Source of the DNA: Panonychus citri
Lineage: Eukaryota > Arthropoda > Arachnida > Trombidiformes > Tetranychidae
Assembly (NCBI RefSeq): GCF_014898815.1
Contig: NW_026515445.1
Coordinates: 682,001-746,000, forward strand
Length of the DNA: 64,000 nucleotides
Direction of reading: 5' to 3'
Shown piece after piece: positions 33,847 to 48,500 of the stretch. The notes beneath the pieces were generated by a model. The model made no database searches and was not told the DNA's origin. It worked only from the letters and a program-made list of their open reading frames with translations. Each line of letters opens with the position of its first letter. Within the stretch, counting starts at the first letter, position 1. Both the position numbers and the translations under genes were made by a program.

Positions 33847-36490
33847 GGATTCCAAGCTCCTTATCATCATCATTCTCTTTCTTTTCTGTCTTCTTTTCCA
33901 TCAACAGAAAGACCAACCTAACATTTAACCTTGAAAATAGAAAGAAAAACTTTTGTCGAATCATCTATTGTTTATCATCATGTTTCCTTGGTTTTCTTTC
34001 ACAGACAAAGTTAAAAACAATATTAACATGATAATTTCCATCATCAATACTCATCCTGATAACTTTAATCAAATTGTTGCTCATTTAATGATAAACAATA
34101 AAAAAAACAACCAAAAGTAAAACAATCAAATGATTTAACCAAATGATAAACAATCCAAGACTGTTGATTGTTGTTAACTACCATTAGTAAGAACCATTGA
34201 TAATAATTTGTTGTTGTCACACTGATTACCTGATAGCCTTGAATACCTGTTTAAATGATTAGTGAAAGTTAATTGTGAGCAGAAGACGAAAAAAAAATTA
34301 ATTTTAATTACCATGAATAGCATATTTTCCCCTATTAGCTTTCTAATACAATTATAAAAGAGAAAACTTTTCCATATTCAACTGAAACCATTGAGACTAA
34401 ATTGAAGACTAACAATCAATAATAACTATTTATCAGCAATTAAACCAACTAATTAACTTAAACAAGCATATAAACAACAAGTAACATTTAAACGAAACAA
34501 ATCAACAAAAAAACCAAACATCAACCGGATGATTAAATATAAATTATCATAAGTAATCAATGAGAACCTCTGATAATGTCAACTTGTGATATTTAAATGT
34601 TTTCACTCAAAGAAGATGAAGATGATGATAACTTCAATAAGGTCGAAGGTTGTTTCCGGTAGTGATGACGAGAATTCTCATCTTCAAAGGTCATTAAAGG
34701 TCATCTTATCATTGGAATAAGAAAACAGATTAAATCAATAAGAGATCATCTCTCTTTTTCATCTTCCCGCTTTCATCATAACGCCAAACGAAATGAGTTT
34801 ATAATGATAATTTTATATATGATTCACGATAACAACAATTAACCAGTAGTTAGATAATCAAGAGATTCAAATTTACGATTGTTTTGATTGATAATCACTT
34901 TTGATGCGTAAATGATTTTAAATTATCCTCGAAATCCTCGATCGTTTGGCTGAAAAGTGTCGAAACTTTTTCTTAAACTTTTTATTTCTCACTGTTTCTG
35001 AGCTTTTTTCGAAATACGTTTATTTAGTACGAAAAGAAAATAAATAACCAATCGTTGTGACGAAATGATTTATTGATACTCTTTAGAAGCAACATTTTGT
35101 TAATCTTTCTTCATAATTGAGACAATCAATGTTAATATATTTTCATTGTTAATGATTATCAAAGGTTATCATGATTATGATAAGAGATGAATGAATTGTA
35201 AATGACTTGAGATGATGAAGAGAGAGAGAGAGAGAGAGTCGCGATTAGATTGTATTGGTTTTCATCATTTTAACCTAAAGGGTCAATGAATCTTCATCAT
35301 CATTTTTACTACAAAATGGACACTATCATTTTACTCTTGCAACATTGAATATTAGACTAGAATCATACAGGAAGATGCAGATGAGAAGGAGCAAACCCGA
35401 ACCACCCAAAATTCAATCAAATTTCTTCTTTTTCTGACCTTTCCATCTTTCATTCATATCTTCCTCCCATCATCATCATCATCATCATCTTTCCGAATCT
35501 CTCTTACTCTTAACCTGCATCCCAAAAAAGAACCAAAAAAGTTCTATTATCAAATGAAATTTCTCTCTCTCTCTTTTGTCCTTGATACAATTGTTATGAT
35601 AACGATTGATACTTTTACTCGTAACAAAGTGAGTAAGATAATAAAAGTGAGAGAGCTAATGGTTATTTAAGCAAATAAAGACTAAATCATTATGAAATTA
35701 TATCTTCCTAAATCAACCAAAACGCGAGTTACAGTACCAACAAAACTGAATTCCAACATTGATCTTGATCCAAGGAATACCGATATATTAATAACTACTT
35801 TCACTATTGGTCCTTGCTCACAAGCTATTGAAAGCCCAGAAAAGTATTAATATTTGATATAAAAGTTTTCTTTGTGTATCAAGATAGAAAAAGAAAATCT
35901 GAAAGCATGTCAGCCTCGGATGCGCGATCAGTCTGATTATTATTTCATCATAAGCGAAAATAATCTTAAAATTTCAGATTCCGCCAACAGATGACAGAAC
36001 TTATTCTAAATTGAAATTTACACTCTCACTGATTATCGAACCAAATGAGCAAAAAATTATCAAGAAAATCGAAAAGAAAACAGTAAAAATAGCTGAAAAT
36101 CCCTGTGAAAAGAAATGCTCATTATCAAGTTTCATTGAAAAATTCGAAATCTAACAAGTAAGATACTTGGAAAATGTTCTATTAATAACTGAGTGAACTG
36201 TTTTCGAATTGCTTGTTGAACTTTTTTCTATCGAGTTGACTTAGTCAGCTAATGTTCAGTCGATCAACAGTCGACTGACTCAATCGACTGGCTTTTGTGT
36301 CAAACTATACTCTTTCCTTACCTTTTTGGTTAAAGGTAAACTACTCACCAAACCATCAGCATCATAACCAATGATTTTTTTTCAATGTTAATTATTTAAT
36401 CGCTCAGGTAAGTTTTGGTTTCTGCTTCTTTCTCCTTCCTCCTCTGTGCCAATTTCTGAACTAATCTCGCTACTTTTCACATTTGTTCAG
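30410..36490. other. Long intergenic/promoter region rich in CT/GA repeats
   Basis: Lies between the divergent ariadne (minus) and CTLD/CUB receptor (plus) genes. It has no supported coding exon. Perfect or near-perfect (CT)n tracts lie at about 32599-32628, 32830-32857, 33568-33610 and 33816-33841, with a TCATCATC run at 35468-35490. Several tracts are followed by AG and then a GT (CATTGTCGACAGGTGAGAAG at 33611; GTTCAGGTAAAG at 32651), so untranslated 5' exons of the receptor may lie here. GA/CT repeats are also known binding sites of GAGA-type factors in arthropods. Both readings are inference. Confidence 0.45.
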
Positions 36491-36518
36491 GATTCTGTTT
36501 CATCTACCTACTCCAATA

Positions 36519-39500
36519 ATGTTAAATCTTTTTTTCTCCCTGGTATTGGCCATTCCCATTGAGAAATACCCCGCAATGGAATACAAAGAATCGTGCCCAA
36601 CAATTAATTTATCGAAAACATCGTCATCTGATAATAGTGATTGGTTTCACCTTGATTCTTATTGTTACAAAATTTTCTCTCAAAATTTCGTTTCCTGGAA
36701 CGAAGCTGAAACAATTTGCTCATCATCAGAAATCAATGGTCACCTTGTCACAATCAAAGACGAAAACATCCAGAGACTAATTGAAAAACTCATTTCCAGG
36801 TATTGATCTTTTACGATTAATTAACTAATCACCCTCTCAATGTTAATCTGATTCTAATAGATTAGATAGATTTTATCATCATCAAGATTATGATATTTAA
36901 CAATTCATTTCATTTAAGAGATGAGAGATGAGAGATGAGGATACTGAGACTTAATTGAATACAAAAACATTTTATTTCTTTCTCAGTAATAAGAAAATAT
37001 TTAATAATAATTAGTAAGATTATTCAATGAATTCATTCATTGAGCAATTTCCTAAATTTACTAATCATCAAATGATTAACAAAATGTCACGCAAGGAAAA
37101 ATATCTCAACACTTAATTACTAATACTAACAATAAGTTAAACTTTATCATCTAAATCAGTTGATTGTTGTCACGATGTTTACAATCAAAGTTATCGTCAA
37201 GATGCTGAGATTTTGTCAACATTGTGTTAATAATAATTAATTGTTTTCTTTTGATCGGCTCTCACTTGATAATCCAAAGAAATTAATCAGTTAATTGTAA
37301 TTGATGAATAGAGAGTATTTTCAATTATCTTTATTATTAATTGAAATTATTTTTCATGTAATCTGAGAATTTGGATTCTCTAGATGTTATTCCTTTTCTT
37401 GAGATAAGTTTCGTTTTCGGGATAAGTTATTTTACGAAATGTTTCTGGGATGAAATATTATCGCTAAAAAGATAAACCTGTAGGATGAGTTATCATCTTT
37501 ATCCTTTTCATGATGATAAGAATGATGATAATACTTGATTCATTCTAAAGCTTTGATATCGTTTTGATTTATCTTTTTTCTTTCATTCTCTTCTTTATAA
37601 TTGTCATCCTTGTGGCTCATTTATAATATTTCAATAGAAAAGTAGGAAACGGAAATGATGTTCATTCATTTGAAATTCATGATAACAGTAAATTGCATTT
37701 TCGTTTTTTGTCATTTTTTCCTTTCGATTAAAAATCGTAGATTGTATGAGTTAAGACGATTTTCAGCTCAACTCAACATCTTATCGAGATAATCACTTAG
37801 CATCATCTTCTCTCAAAGGTTTTGATAAGAATATGAGAAGAGAAAGAGAGAGATAAATCTTTCGATAATAATTTCATATTCAGATTTTTCTGTTTCTTGA
37901 TTCTCTATGCTTAATTTATCAATCAAAGTAAAAAGGTTGCATGTTTTATATCAGGGATCTGTTGTTTTTTCCCATCAAATTCCTGATTCCATCTCAACCC
38001 TGTTCTTTGAAAATTGATCTATTAATCCATTGAATATTTCATGAGTAGTTTTTGAATTGAATTAACATATGATGTTAGTTATGATTTCATTCATTAAGTA
38101 CCACGGTAGACCACAAAGTCGTGAAAATTATTCTCCCTCTTTCCATTTCAAGTTGTTCAACTCTTTCTGAAAACATATGAAAAATGCATGATGAAAAAGC
38201 CTGAACAAAAAAATGAATTTTGTGCTGACAATCAGATAATAATAACGATAATGATAATAGAAAAATCAATGGAAAGGATGAAAAGGAGATTGTAATTTTG
38301 TCTCTATCTTTTTCTTGATTGCTCTTCAATTGGTATTGATGATCATCAGCAATTTCAGGTAACATGAAGGAGCAAGAAGATGATGAAAATGCTCATTGCT
38401 TTGTAATATCAATAAAAAGAAATAGTATTGATGAGATTAAAGCAATAAATATTTCAGTCAAAAAAAGAGAGAACTAGAGCAATGGGAAACTAAGAAGATA
38501 AAGAAGATGATGAAGATAAATAGTGGTTCGAGAGAGATGATGATGATGAGGGTAAGAACTGGGAGTGAAAAATTCATTAATATAACAATTGGAAATCGAT
38601 GTTCTAGTTTACCTTTTATTTTGCATTATTTATTATTTTACCTGAGCCACTTTTCTTTCACGATATTTAGTTTCCTTTTGGAATTATTATCTCTTAATCA
38701 ATCTGATTAACGAACTTTTTTTCACTCTTTAAGTCAAGTTGATCATCTTGATTAACGATATTCATCTGATGAAATTGCTTTTATTCACGACGATTGATCA
38801 CTTTTTGCAATAGTTTCGTGAATATTTTACTTTCTGATTGCTTGTTATTTGGGAGTTTTTTCAAAGTTTCAATAGACACACCTGATTGCTAGTGATAATG
38901 GTCCTGGTAATTAGACAACAATACAGGGTAGAGGTCGAGTGGTAAATCAAAGGGTATTAAAAGTCTTTGCGTTCTGAGATATTATTGAAATAAAAAGTTC
39001 CCAAGGTGTGGCTCAAGGTGATAATCTTGATCAATTGACAATAATTAAGGTGACAATTCATTCATTTTTTTGCAAATAAACTGCTCTCAATTTACTGCAA
39101 TTGTTTCAAATTTTTCATTTGTGCTTTTGCTGGGATATTAAAACACTAATTTAAATAAAGTGAAAGGGTTAATGCTTGAGTCGAGGACGTTGGAGTGAAA
39201 GTACATTAGCTCCAACAGTGTTTGAATTGGTTGTGTTACAACATGATATCTAATAAACAATTTGTCTAACCTGTGTGGTGATAATTAATTTAACCATGTT
39301 CATGATGGTTATGAAGTTTCATTTAATGTTAGTATCATAAACTTATTGTATGCTTAATTATGGTTGATGAGCATTGAAGCAAATATTGATGAAAGATTAA
39401 CTCTAGAAATTAAATCAAGGACAATCATGGGCTTACAATTTGGTTAATGATTAACTGTAACCCTGGTCAAGTATAATTAGTGATGATTAATTGGTGTTCA

Positions 39501-42500
39501 GTGGTGTCGATGTTTAGTATTATATTGAACCAACATGATAAGGTAAATATTTGGTTTTTAATCACTCTGATCATTAACCCTAATTGTATTGAAACTGTTT
39601 CGATAGGGATGCTTGCAACTCGAAAATTTTAATTGCAATTATTTTCCAATTAGTATTAATTATTGATCATTAACAGTTTATTAACACAATAATGTTAATC
39701 ATAACTCGTCATGATGGTGATGTTAATAATTTCTTGGGAAAATGAAAATTGTGTTAGATTTATTTCAAGAATTATTGTTGAATTCAGTTGTCACTTTCAT
39801 AATGAACTTTTCATTTTATTATTTTGATGTTTTTATCGTGAAGAAAACAGAATCTTCATCATCTCTCTCAACATTTCATGATATGGGCTAAGAAAAACTT
39901 CTGAATCTCATCTATTGTCCTGAGAGATGATGAAAACATGACACAGTCAAGTTAAGCTTTTATCAAGGAGTGAGAGAGAGAGAATTGATCTTTATCATCA
40001 TTACCAAGATAAAATGAACTGCATGATAAATTCTGAGCTTAGGATGGTTGAAGAATCTAAACAATTTGGTTTACACATTATAATACATTTTGATAAAAGT
40101 TCTTGTTCCTGATCAATCCTGGAAATTGTTGATCGTTGAATCGCATGATTCAAGGTTCATTTTAAAGCATCTTAAATTGTGCAATTAAATTAACCCTGTG
40201 ATCAGAGGGTGAAATCATTCATCCGAATGCTCAATTCCAGGTCAAGGTAACAAAAATAAACTGAATTAAAAAAAAAACGTAAAGATAATTTTGTTCACAA
40301 CTTGTCCAATTTAAGGTAAAGTTTGGTGAACATTTTTGCTGGTCAGTCCCTGGTCATCTTATCAAGTTTGCATGATGAAATTCAGTTTCATCTCCCTTGA
40401 GGTTGATAAAAAAATCATCATCATTCTCATGGTTTTCTGAACTTGAAAGCTCTGGATAGAGAAAAGGAAAACAGAGATGAAAATTTTTCTCTCAAGATTT
40501 TGATTGACAGAGGAAAAGTTTACCTTCTCTTTGTTCATCTTCTTGAGAGCATAAATTTTCTGTTTACCTTCAAATGTAAAGAATATTATTCTCTGAGAAA
40601 AAACATTTCATGGGAGAAGAAAAAAATTCCTAAAGCAATAATCATAATAACCCTTCAAGTCTCGATTGCTCTTCTTCTCGTGTAACTGTTGATGATCAAC
40701 AAAAGTAATTGCATGAAATTTATTATCAACGAAGTAAATCTAATTCAAGTTACTCTGAATATCTTATTGTTTGAAATATAAACAGATTTCCAGGGAAACA
40801 TGAAATTAGCTCATCGTTACTATGACAACGATTCTTAGGTAATTACATATCAAATACAAACCGGAACTTGAATGTTTACTATTATCTTTGTTTCATTTTT
40901 GTTTTGTTCTGATTTCTGTCAAACAAAAAGTTGACCTCAAGTTAATTTTTCTTTATAAACATTAGTTCATTTCAGAGAGATAAATTGTTTCATGTCACTT
41001 TCATGATACTTTATTCAAGTTTAAAACTCCACGTTAATAATATTCCTTCAATTTTGATAACTTTTCAATGAATTAACTGTTCATCAAATAATCAATGAAC
41101 TTCATTATAAGGTAGGGAATAAGCATATAACTAAATCATTAATACTCTTCTTCGTTAGATGAAAATTTTGATTCAGAGAATTCTGGATAACTTAGTTTCG
41201 TTTTTGTATAATATCTCTGAGAAGATGTTCAATTTTTCATGGTTCACCTACTGTTCCATTAACTTGTTAATTTAATTCCAACAACTCATCTTAATTATAA
41301 ACCGAAATCACCTTAATTGTGAATTAAATTATATATAGAAAATTATTAATTCAGGGAATTTCATATTAATTGTGATCATATTTTTTTCTCTCGGCAATAA
41401 AATATTCCTAATAAAATCAATTCTGTTTGCTTTGAAAATTAATTGCAAACTTGAGTTTTTGCGACTCAGCTAATTATCGGATATTTCAATCACCAATGCT
41501 GAGAATATGCCTGATAGATTTCATGGATATTATGTGAGGTATGATTCTTGATAATTGCATACCTGTGATTTGCATTCTAGAAAATATCATTTATAGAATT
41601 TATTTAGAGAGAAAAGTAAGCCTTTTTAACCAATTAGAATCAAATTATCCTTTCCAAAATGATCAAATAAATATCATATTAATAGAATGCAATCAAAGTG
41701 GTTATCTAAAAGATGATCGATTATCATGAAATTCAAGACATCGGAAGAGTATCATTGTAATAGACCAAATCAGCTTGAGAATTAGCTATCAATAACTATC
41801 CATTTGATATATAAGATATTGATACCAATTAAAAAATGATACGACTGAAAGTTTTGGGTGTGAATTGAATTTTTCTTTGAATACATGCACCAAGTGAATA
41901 TTATCATGAATACCCTTGTTATGGTAAATTAAAAATCAGCATTAAAAATTGAAATGCAAATTCTTAAGCAAAGAAAAACAAGAAAATTGTAAAATATCAA
42001 ATGCAAATTAAACATCATCATCATCTCTCACGAAAACATTATCATTTATATCAAAGTTTCATCGTTCTCACTGTGAAGTTACTGATAACTTTTTGTTTCT
42101 GTTCAAGTAAAAGGAAAAAAAATATCGAGAACAAGCAATGTATATGTTATATTTTTCAGGGATAATAAAGTTCACATTGTCCTTGATTTATTTACCAAAG
42201 GCTCACAGAATCAGTAATATCCTGGCAAAACAATAAGCTCGGATAGTGAACATGAAATCTCCTGATGGTAACAGAAACAAAATCTCAATGATACTTAACT
42301 ATTATCATGTTAGAGCAAAGGGAAAAGAGAAATGAATCAATATCATCATGAATTACTGATTTTCTCTCACTGTAATCTGAAATTTTAGAAAACAATTCAA
42401 AGTTGCAATTCATCAATACTTGATTAGTTATCCCAGAATAAGATGAAAAAAAAGCAGTTCCCATGATTAAAAATGATACCTAAGGTAAGATTCAAAGTAC

Positions 42501-45500
42501 AGAGCCTGAATTTGACATTTCATGAGCTGAAAAAGTTTCATGTTCATTTCTGTTTTGATTTGAATTATGAAATTCATGTGGTTCAGAGTTTTTTTTTCAA
42601 AAGATTTAACTGATTGAATTGAACTGGAAGTTTTTTTTTCTCTAACTGAACTTGATCAACACTGAAAGTCAGCAAAATGGTTAATCAAATGAGGTGGAAA
42701 ATATTAGTTTAAGCCTCCTATTAATGCTACTCTCTATTTGTTAAACTCTTAATTACCATAAATTTCAATTCATTTGATAATCATTTCAATATAATCATGT
42801 AACATTATCATTCATCTGATGTATTCAGCTTACTTCCGATTCATTAATTTACCAGGATCATGATAATTAAAGGTAAAAGTTGTATGATGACAGTGAGAAA
42901 TATTTCCATCCTTTTGAAACGTTGATATTACATTTAAATTGTTAATGATGAGACTTAACAATTAAGAAGCTGTTAATTGTTGGAATGGAATTGTTCAATT
43001 TATGATAAAGTAATTATTCAGTTGATACAAACTAAATCAAAATATTTCTACTTTTCTGGCTAATCTAATTTTGCTAATTACTTTTATTCAAACTGTTCCA
43101 TCATTTTTATCATGAGATTTAGTAGTTAATCAAAACTGTTTTGTTAAATTAAACGACAATCCTATTAATCATTAGATTGTTAATTCATACAAAGTACATT
43201 GTATTTAGAGCATTGAATTGGCTATCATGGGAAAATACGAACACAATATTAATCAACTTTATTATTTTCTACATTATTATTTTACGATTAATTAACTAAT
43301 CACCCTCTCAATGTTAATCTGATTCTAATAGATTAGATAGATTTTATCATCATCAAGATTATGATATTTAACAATTCATTTCATTTAAGAGATGAGAGAT
43401 GAGAGATGAGGATACTGAGACTTAATTGAATACAAAAACATTTTATTTCTTTCTCAGTAATAAGAAAATATTAATAATAATTAGTAAGATTATTCAATGA
43501 ATTCATTCATTGAGCAATTTCCTAAATTTACTAATCATCAAATGATTAACAAAATGTCACGCAAGGAAAAATATCTCAACACTTAATTACTAATACTAAC
43601 AATAAGTTAAACTTTATCATCTAAATCAGTTGATTGTTGTCACGATGTTTACAATCAAAGTTATCGTCAAGATGCTGAGATTTTGTCAACATTGTGTTAA
43701 TAATAATTAATTGTTTTCTTTTGATCGGCTCTCACTTGATAATCCAAAGAAATTAATCAGTTAATTGTAATTGATGAATAAGAAGTATTTTCAATTATCT
43801 TTATTATTAATTGAAATTATTTTTCATGTAATCTGAGAATTTGGATTCTCTAGATGTTATTCCTTTTCTTGAGATAAGTTTCGTTTTCGGGATAAGTTAT
43901 TTTCCCGAAATGTTTCTGGGATGAAATATTATCGCTAAAAAGATAAACCTGTAGGATGAGTTATCATCTTTATCCTTTTCATGATGATAACGATGATGAT
44001 GATGATGATACTTGATTCATTCTAAAGCTTTGATATCGTTTTGATTTATCTTTTTTCTTTCATTCTCTTCTTTATAATTGTCATCCATGTGGCTCATTTA
44101 TAATATTTCAATAGAAAAGTAGGAAACGGAAATGATGTTCGTTCATTTGTTTAACAATTTTTTTTCATTTTAGAATCGTAGAGTGTCTAAGTTGAGATAA
44201 TTAGATGAATTTTTTTACAATTAAACAGCATTTTGCTAAATTCAGATTGTTATTTGGTTGTGATATATTGAATATTGACGATTATTGATAATTTCGACAA
44301 TCAATTTAGATGGTGAATGTTACATGATAATGAGGATTATAAAGTTGATTTATTTTTCCCACCAATTTGAAAGCAATCAAATTTAATGAACTTGATTTTC
44401 AACAAAATTCAATACCTTTTTGGATTAATTGAATTATCCACAGGGAGGAAAAACAATCAAATCAAAAGAAAGAAACAAATGAATCAGATGATGACCCAAG
44501 TGACCTTAATGGTGAACAATATTTTTACTGGATCGGCGCAACGGATATGAAGCACGAGAATCATTTCCAATGGGTCGATGGATCAGTATTTAGTTATACA
44601 AGTAAGTTTACAAGGGGCGAGGTTCACCCGGAATTGACCTTCGTCAAATTGAAAATGAATTGATTTTCAGTTCAGTTCCAAAGTGTATTTTGTGTCCAAT
44701 TCAAACTTCTTTGGGTGTTATTGCCGTTCGAAGATAACTCAGTTGTGGGTGAACTTTGTTCCTTCACAAATTTCAATTGATTTATAATCGGGGAAAATAT
44801 TTTGACAATTAGATTGGTTTACTGGTTGGCACAAAACCGGAAGCACAATTAAATATGGTAAACAGCCAAGTGATGATGGTTTCTCAGGGCAGGACTGTGT
44901 TGAAGTGCGGAATCGTTTCAAATACGCTTCTAAAGGGTTCGGCTCAACGGGCGATCGTTATTATTGGAATGATATTTCATGTGATTCCAGGAACGCGTTT
45001 ATATGTCAAGTACCAATCATTAAAGACAATCAAGGTAAAATTGTCTCCAAAATCGGTCAATAAAATGTCACAAATGAATTATTATTATTATTGTTTTTCC
45101 TCCCAAACATACACAGATAATGATATCGAGTCAAAATTTAATCAACTATCAGAATCCGAGGTTTGTGATAAAAACGTTATTTTAAGTATTCAGCACAATT
45201 GGGAGGTCCTAACCACACCCAAGTATCCTGACCCATATCCGAATAATTTAAATTGTACTTTTGTCATTTCATCAAATGATGATAATCTTGTTGAGCTTAT
45301 TTTCACTGATTTCATCCTTGAAGAAGGCGATTCAAAGTAAGTTAATGTCCAATTCTAATCGACTGATTTTAATTTAACTCACTCTTAATTTTGTATTAAT
45401 TGTATTACATTTAGTTGCCAATATGATTATTTAAGTATCCATAGTTATAGTAAAGGTCCGAGATCACCATCAACTGTCGCTGGTCATCCTGTTTATCCTT

Positions 45501-48500
45501 CCAGTAATTTGATTTCGATGAGAAACTATTGTGGTGATTACAATTCGAAGATTAAATTACTTCGAACTGTTGGTAAAAGTATTCACTTAGATTTAATTAC
45601 CGATGAATCTCACAATTATCGAGGTTTTCGAGCAGAGGTTCGACTATTACCTGATATGTCTACAAATAGATTACTATCAATTCCAGTTGCTCCTCAATTA
45701 TCTCCTTCAGGCTCATTACCTTCGACACTTCATCAATCGAAGACAATTTGTGATGATAAAATGTTTCAACCCTTCGAAGGTGAATGTTATATGGTCTCCA
45801 GTTACCCAGAAGTATCTTGGACAACCGCTCGACGAATTTGTGGTGACATTAGTGCGGAAATTTTGGTCATTCGTGATTTTGACGATGAACGAAAAATTAT
45901 CGACTTCTTTACTGCCACCAGTTTAGATCGATTTTCAAGTGACCTTTCACGGCCTGTCAGAGCTTTTTGGATTCTTCAGCCAAAAAGTTCAGTCTTTTCC
46001 ACCCAAGAGATTTTAAATAGTCCTGAAGATGATGAAGAAAACATCAATAGTAACTATGGTACCTCTTTGGCCGTTGCAATTGGAATCAGCAAAGCTAATT
46101 ACAATCAAATGCAACAAATTCAACAACAACCACAGCCATATAATAACAATAACAGTTCTCGCCCTCAACCTGGAAGGTCAAACTTGAATAACGAAGCCAA
46201 ATCTGGACCAACGAACCTTTGGTTATCGGATAAAATTGTCGGTGAAACTTTCGGACCAACAGAAATGGGTGAAGATTATCAAGAGACTCGAAAAATGTGT
46301 AACATTTTCTCAATCGATTCATCTAATCATAACATTGCCTATCGGTCAGTTGAATGTAATCACCAAGCAGGTTACATATGTAAGAAAAAACCAGTGGGTA
46401 AGTTTGACAGTTAACGTTTCGAGTGATTAAAAGCTATTCTATCGTCAAAATAAATCACAATTAAGCTCATTGATTAGTATTAATAGAATACAAATTAGTG
46501 AACATTTGGAAAAGGTTGAAAAAAGTATCAATACACATTGATAATTAGCTTAATTCTAGAAAACAATCAATGGAAAGTGATTAAGATTTGTATCAAATTG
46601 ATTTGGAAAGAAATTAGGAAGAAAAAAATTGATCTTAATAATTAATAGGAATCAAGTCTTGAATTTTCATTGGATATCCATTATTCAATAAACTAACCAT
46701 TAGTTTAATTTACTTGGGAGTAAATTGTTATTTAATTGATTGTATGAAGACGGGAAAAAATTATTTACGTAATAAATCAATAGATAAGTAAATTGTGTAA
46801 ATGGTTTGATTGTCATTAACTAATGGAAGGTAAAACTTATTGCTTGAAATGGCAGTTGACATATTCATGAGATTCATTGGTAACTAATAATAATAATTAA
46901 TTTACCTGATTTTTTACCTTAATATTGTTAACCAATGAATCTTATGATTGTTTGATCTACATGATGATCATGGTCAATATTGAGGTTATTGAGTATAAAA
47001 CTTTTATTGGTCAATTATCATTATACCAGGTCAACTTTGGATTGTTGATCAGACACTGATTCTAACCAATTGAAATGATAATAAGCAACAATTCATTTCT
47101 ATCATTGGCCAGAACTGTTCAGCAATTCTGAAGGCAAGGAAATAGTTGAATCAACCATTGATTGGGTGGTTATATCATCACAAATTCACAGAAGGAAACA
47201 TTAAATTGTTGCTTAGTTAATTCGTATCACGATTTTGTTTTTCATCATTCTCAACACAAATGTAATATTAACATTTTGATGATAATATTAGTTTTTGTTT
47301 CATCTTTTACATAACAACAAATACATTCATGTGTATATATCATGTTAAGTTGAGGCTAAGGTGGGTTAAGTTGAAGGGAATGCTAATAAATAATTACTGA
47401 ACATTTTAATTTCATTAATATTGTTGGAGTAAATGTTTACTTGTGTGTCGGTTAATTAGATTATTATTTAGTTATGTTCATGAAATTTTGGTGAATTAAA
47501 AAGTTAATCAAAAGTGGATGAAAATTAAGTTGAGTTTTAGAGCAAAAGTTAAGATTAATATGTTTGTTATTTTGCTGATTACAAGTATTAATTGTCTATT
47601 TAACTAATCTACTAACTATTTATCACAATCAAGATACACGAATCAAGTATAAGGACTAACTGTTTCGACCTTTAATCATTTGCAATTTAATTAGTAGAAT
47701 CAAGTCTCTAATTCGTAACAATCAGTCTATTGTAACAATTTGTTTATGATATGAACAGTTTTTCATCAGTAATAATTTGTTAGTATCGTTAATTAAGCTT
47801 ATTAGCAAATTTATCAATGAAATTAGTCACGATCGGAATGATCATAATCAAAGTCTTGATTATTTGTTGATCATTAATGTTATTGTATAGTTATGATGTA
47901 TTAATATTAATTGTAATTATGATGATCGTTACCATGTGAATATTATTTGCACGTTCAAAGCTAATGTATCTTATTTTTCTTGTCTTCCTAATGATTCTCA
48001 CTCTATTTAGATCTAGATGAAGTCCAAAATTTATCAATAACAAATCAAACCCATGGATCATTAAGTTCACCTAATTATCCAGGTTTATATTTGAATAATT
48101 TACATTATCATGTCAACATTTCGAGTGATGATCCTCATTCAAAGATTGTTATTTGGTTTGATATCGTTGGAATTGAATGGCAACAAGAATGTCTTTACGA
48201 TTATCTAGAAATCAGTGAGAATGATATTATTTCTGGTCATTCTCATGAACGTATTTGTGGCCTCATTGAATCGGGTGACCATTTGACCAATTTAACTTAT
48301 TTTTCAAAATCTTCCCGGGTAACAATTTATTTTCATTCCGATTTTTCTAATCGTGGAACTGGATTCAAGCTGAATTGGCGTATAATTGAAACAACTTGGT
48401 GTTCAACTCCATTAACAATTAATACTTCAATCAATAAAACTGGTTTCATTGAATCCCCTGGTTATCCCAATTGGAGTTTACCTTCAATGAACTGTTCATA

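Larger units (their letters stand above)
36800..44443 (+). other. 7.6-kb intron 1 of the receptor gene
   Basis: AT-rich, no supported exon. Its two ends carry the ~865-bp duplicated blocks listed separately. ORFs such as those at 40443 and 41541 are short, AT-rich and without domains. Confidence 0.6.

Noticed and set aside
40443..40685. 80-aa ORF in intron 1 of the receptor
   Set aside because: AT-rich, Lys/Ile/Phe-biased, no splice context linking it in frame to exon 1 or 2.
44739..44921. Cys-containing minus-strand ORF
   Set aside because: Antisense shadow of receptor exon 3.
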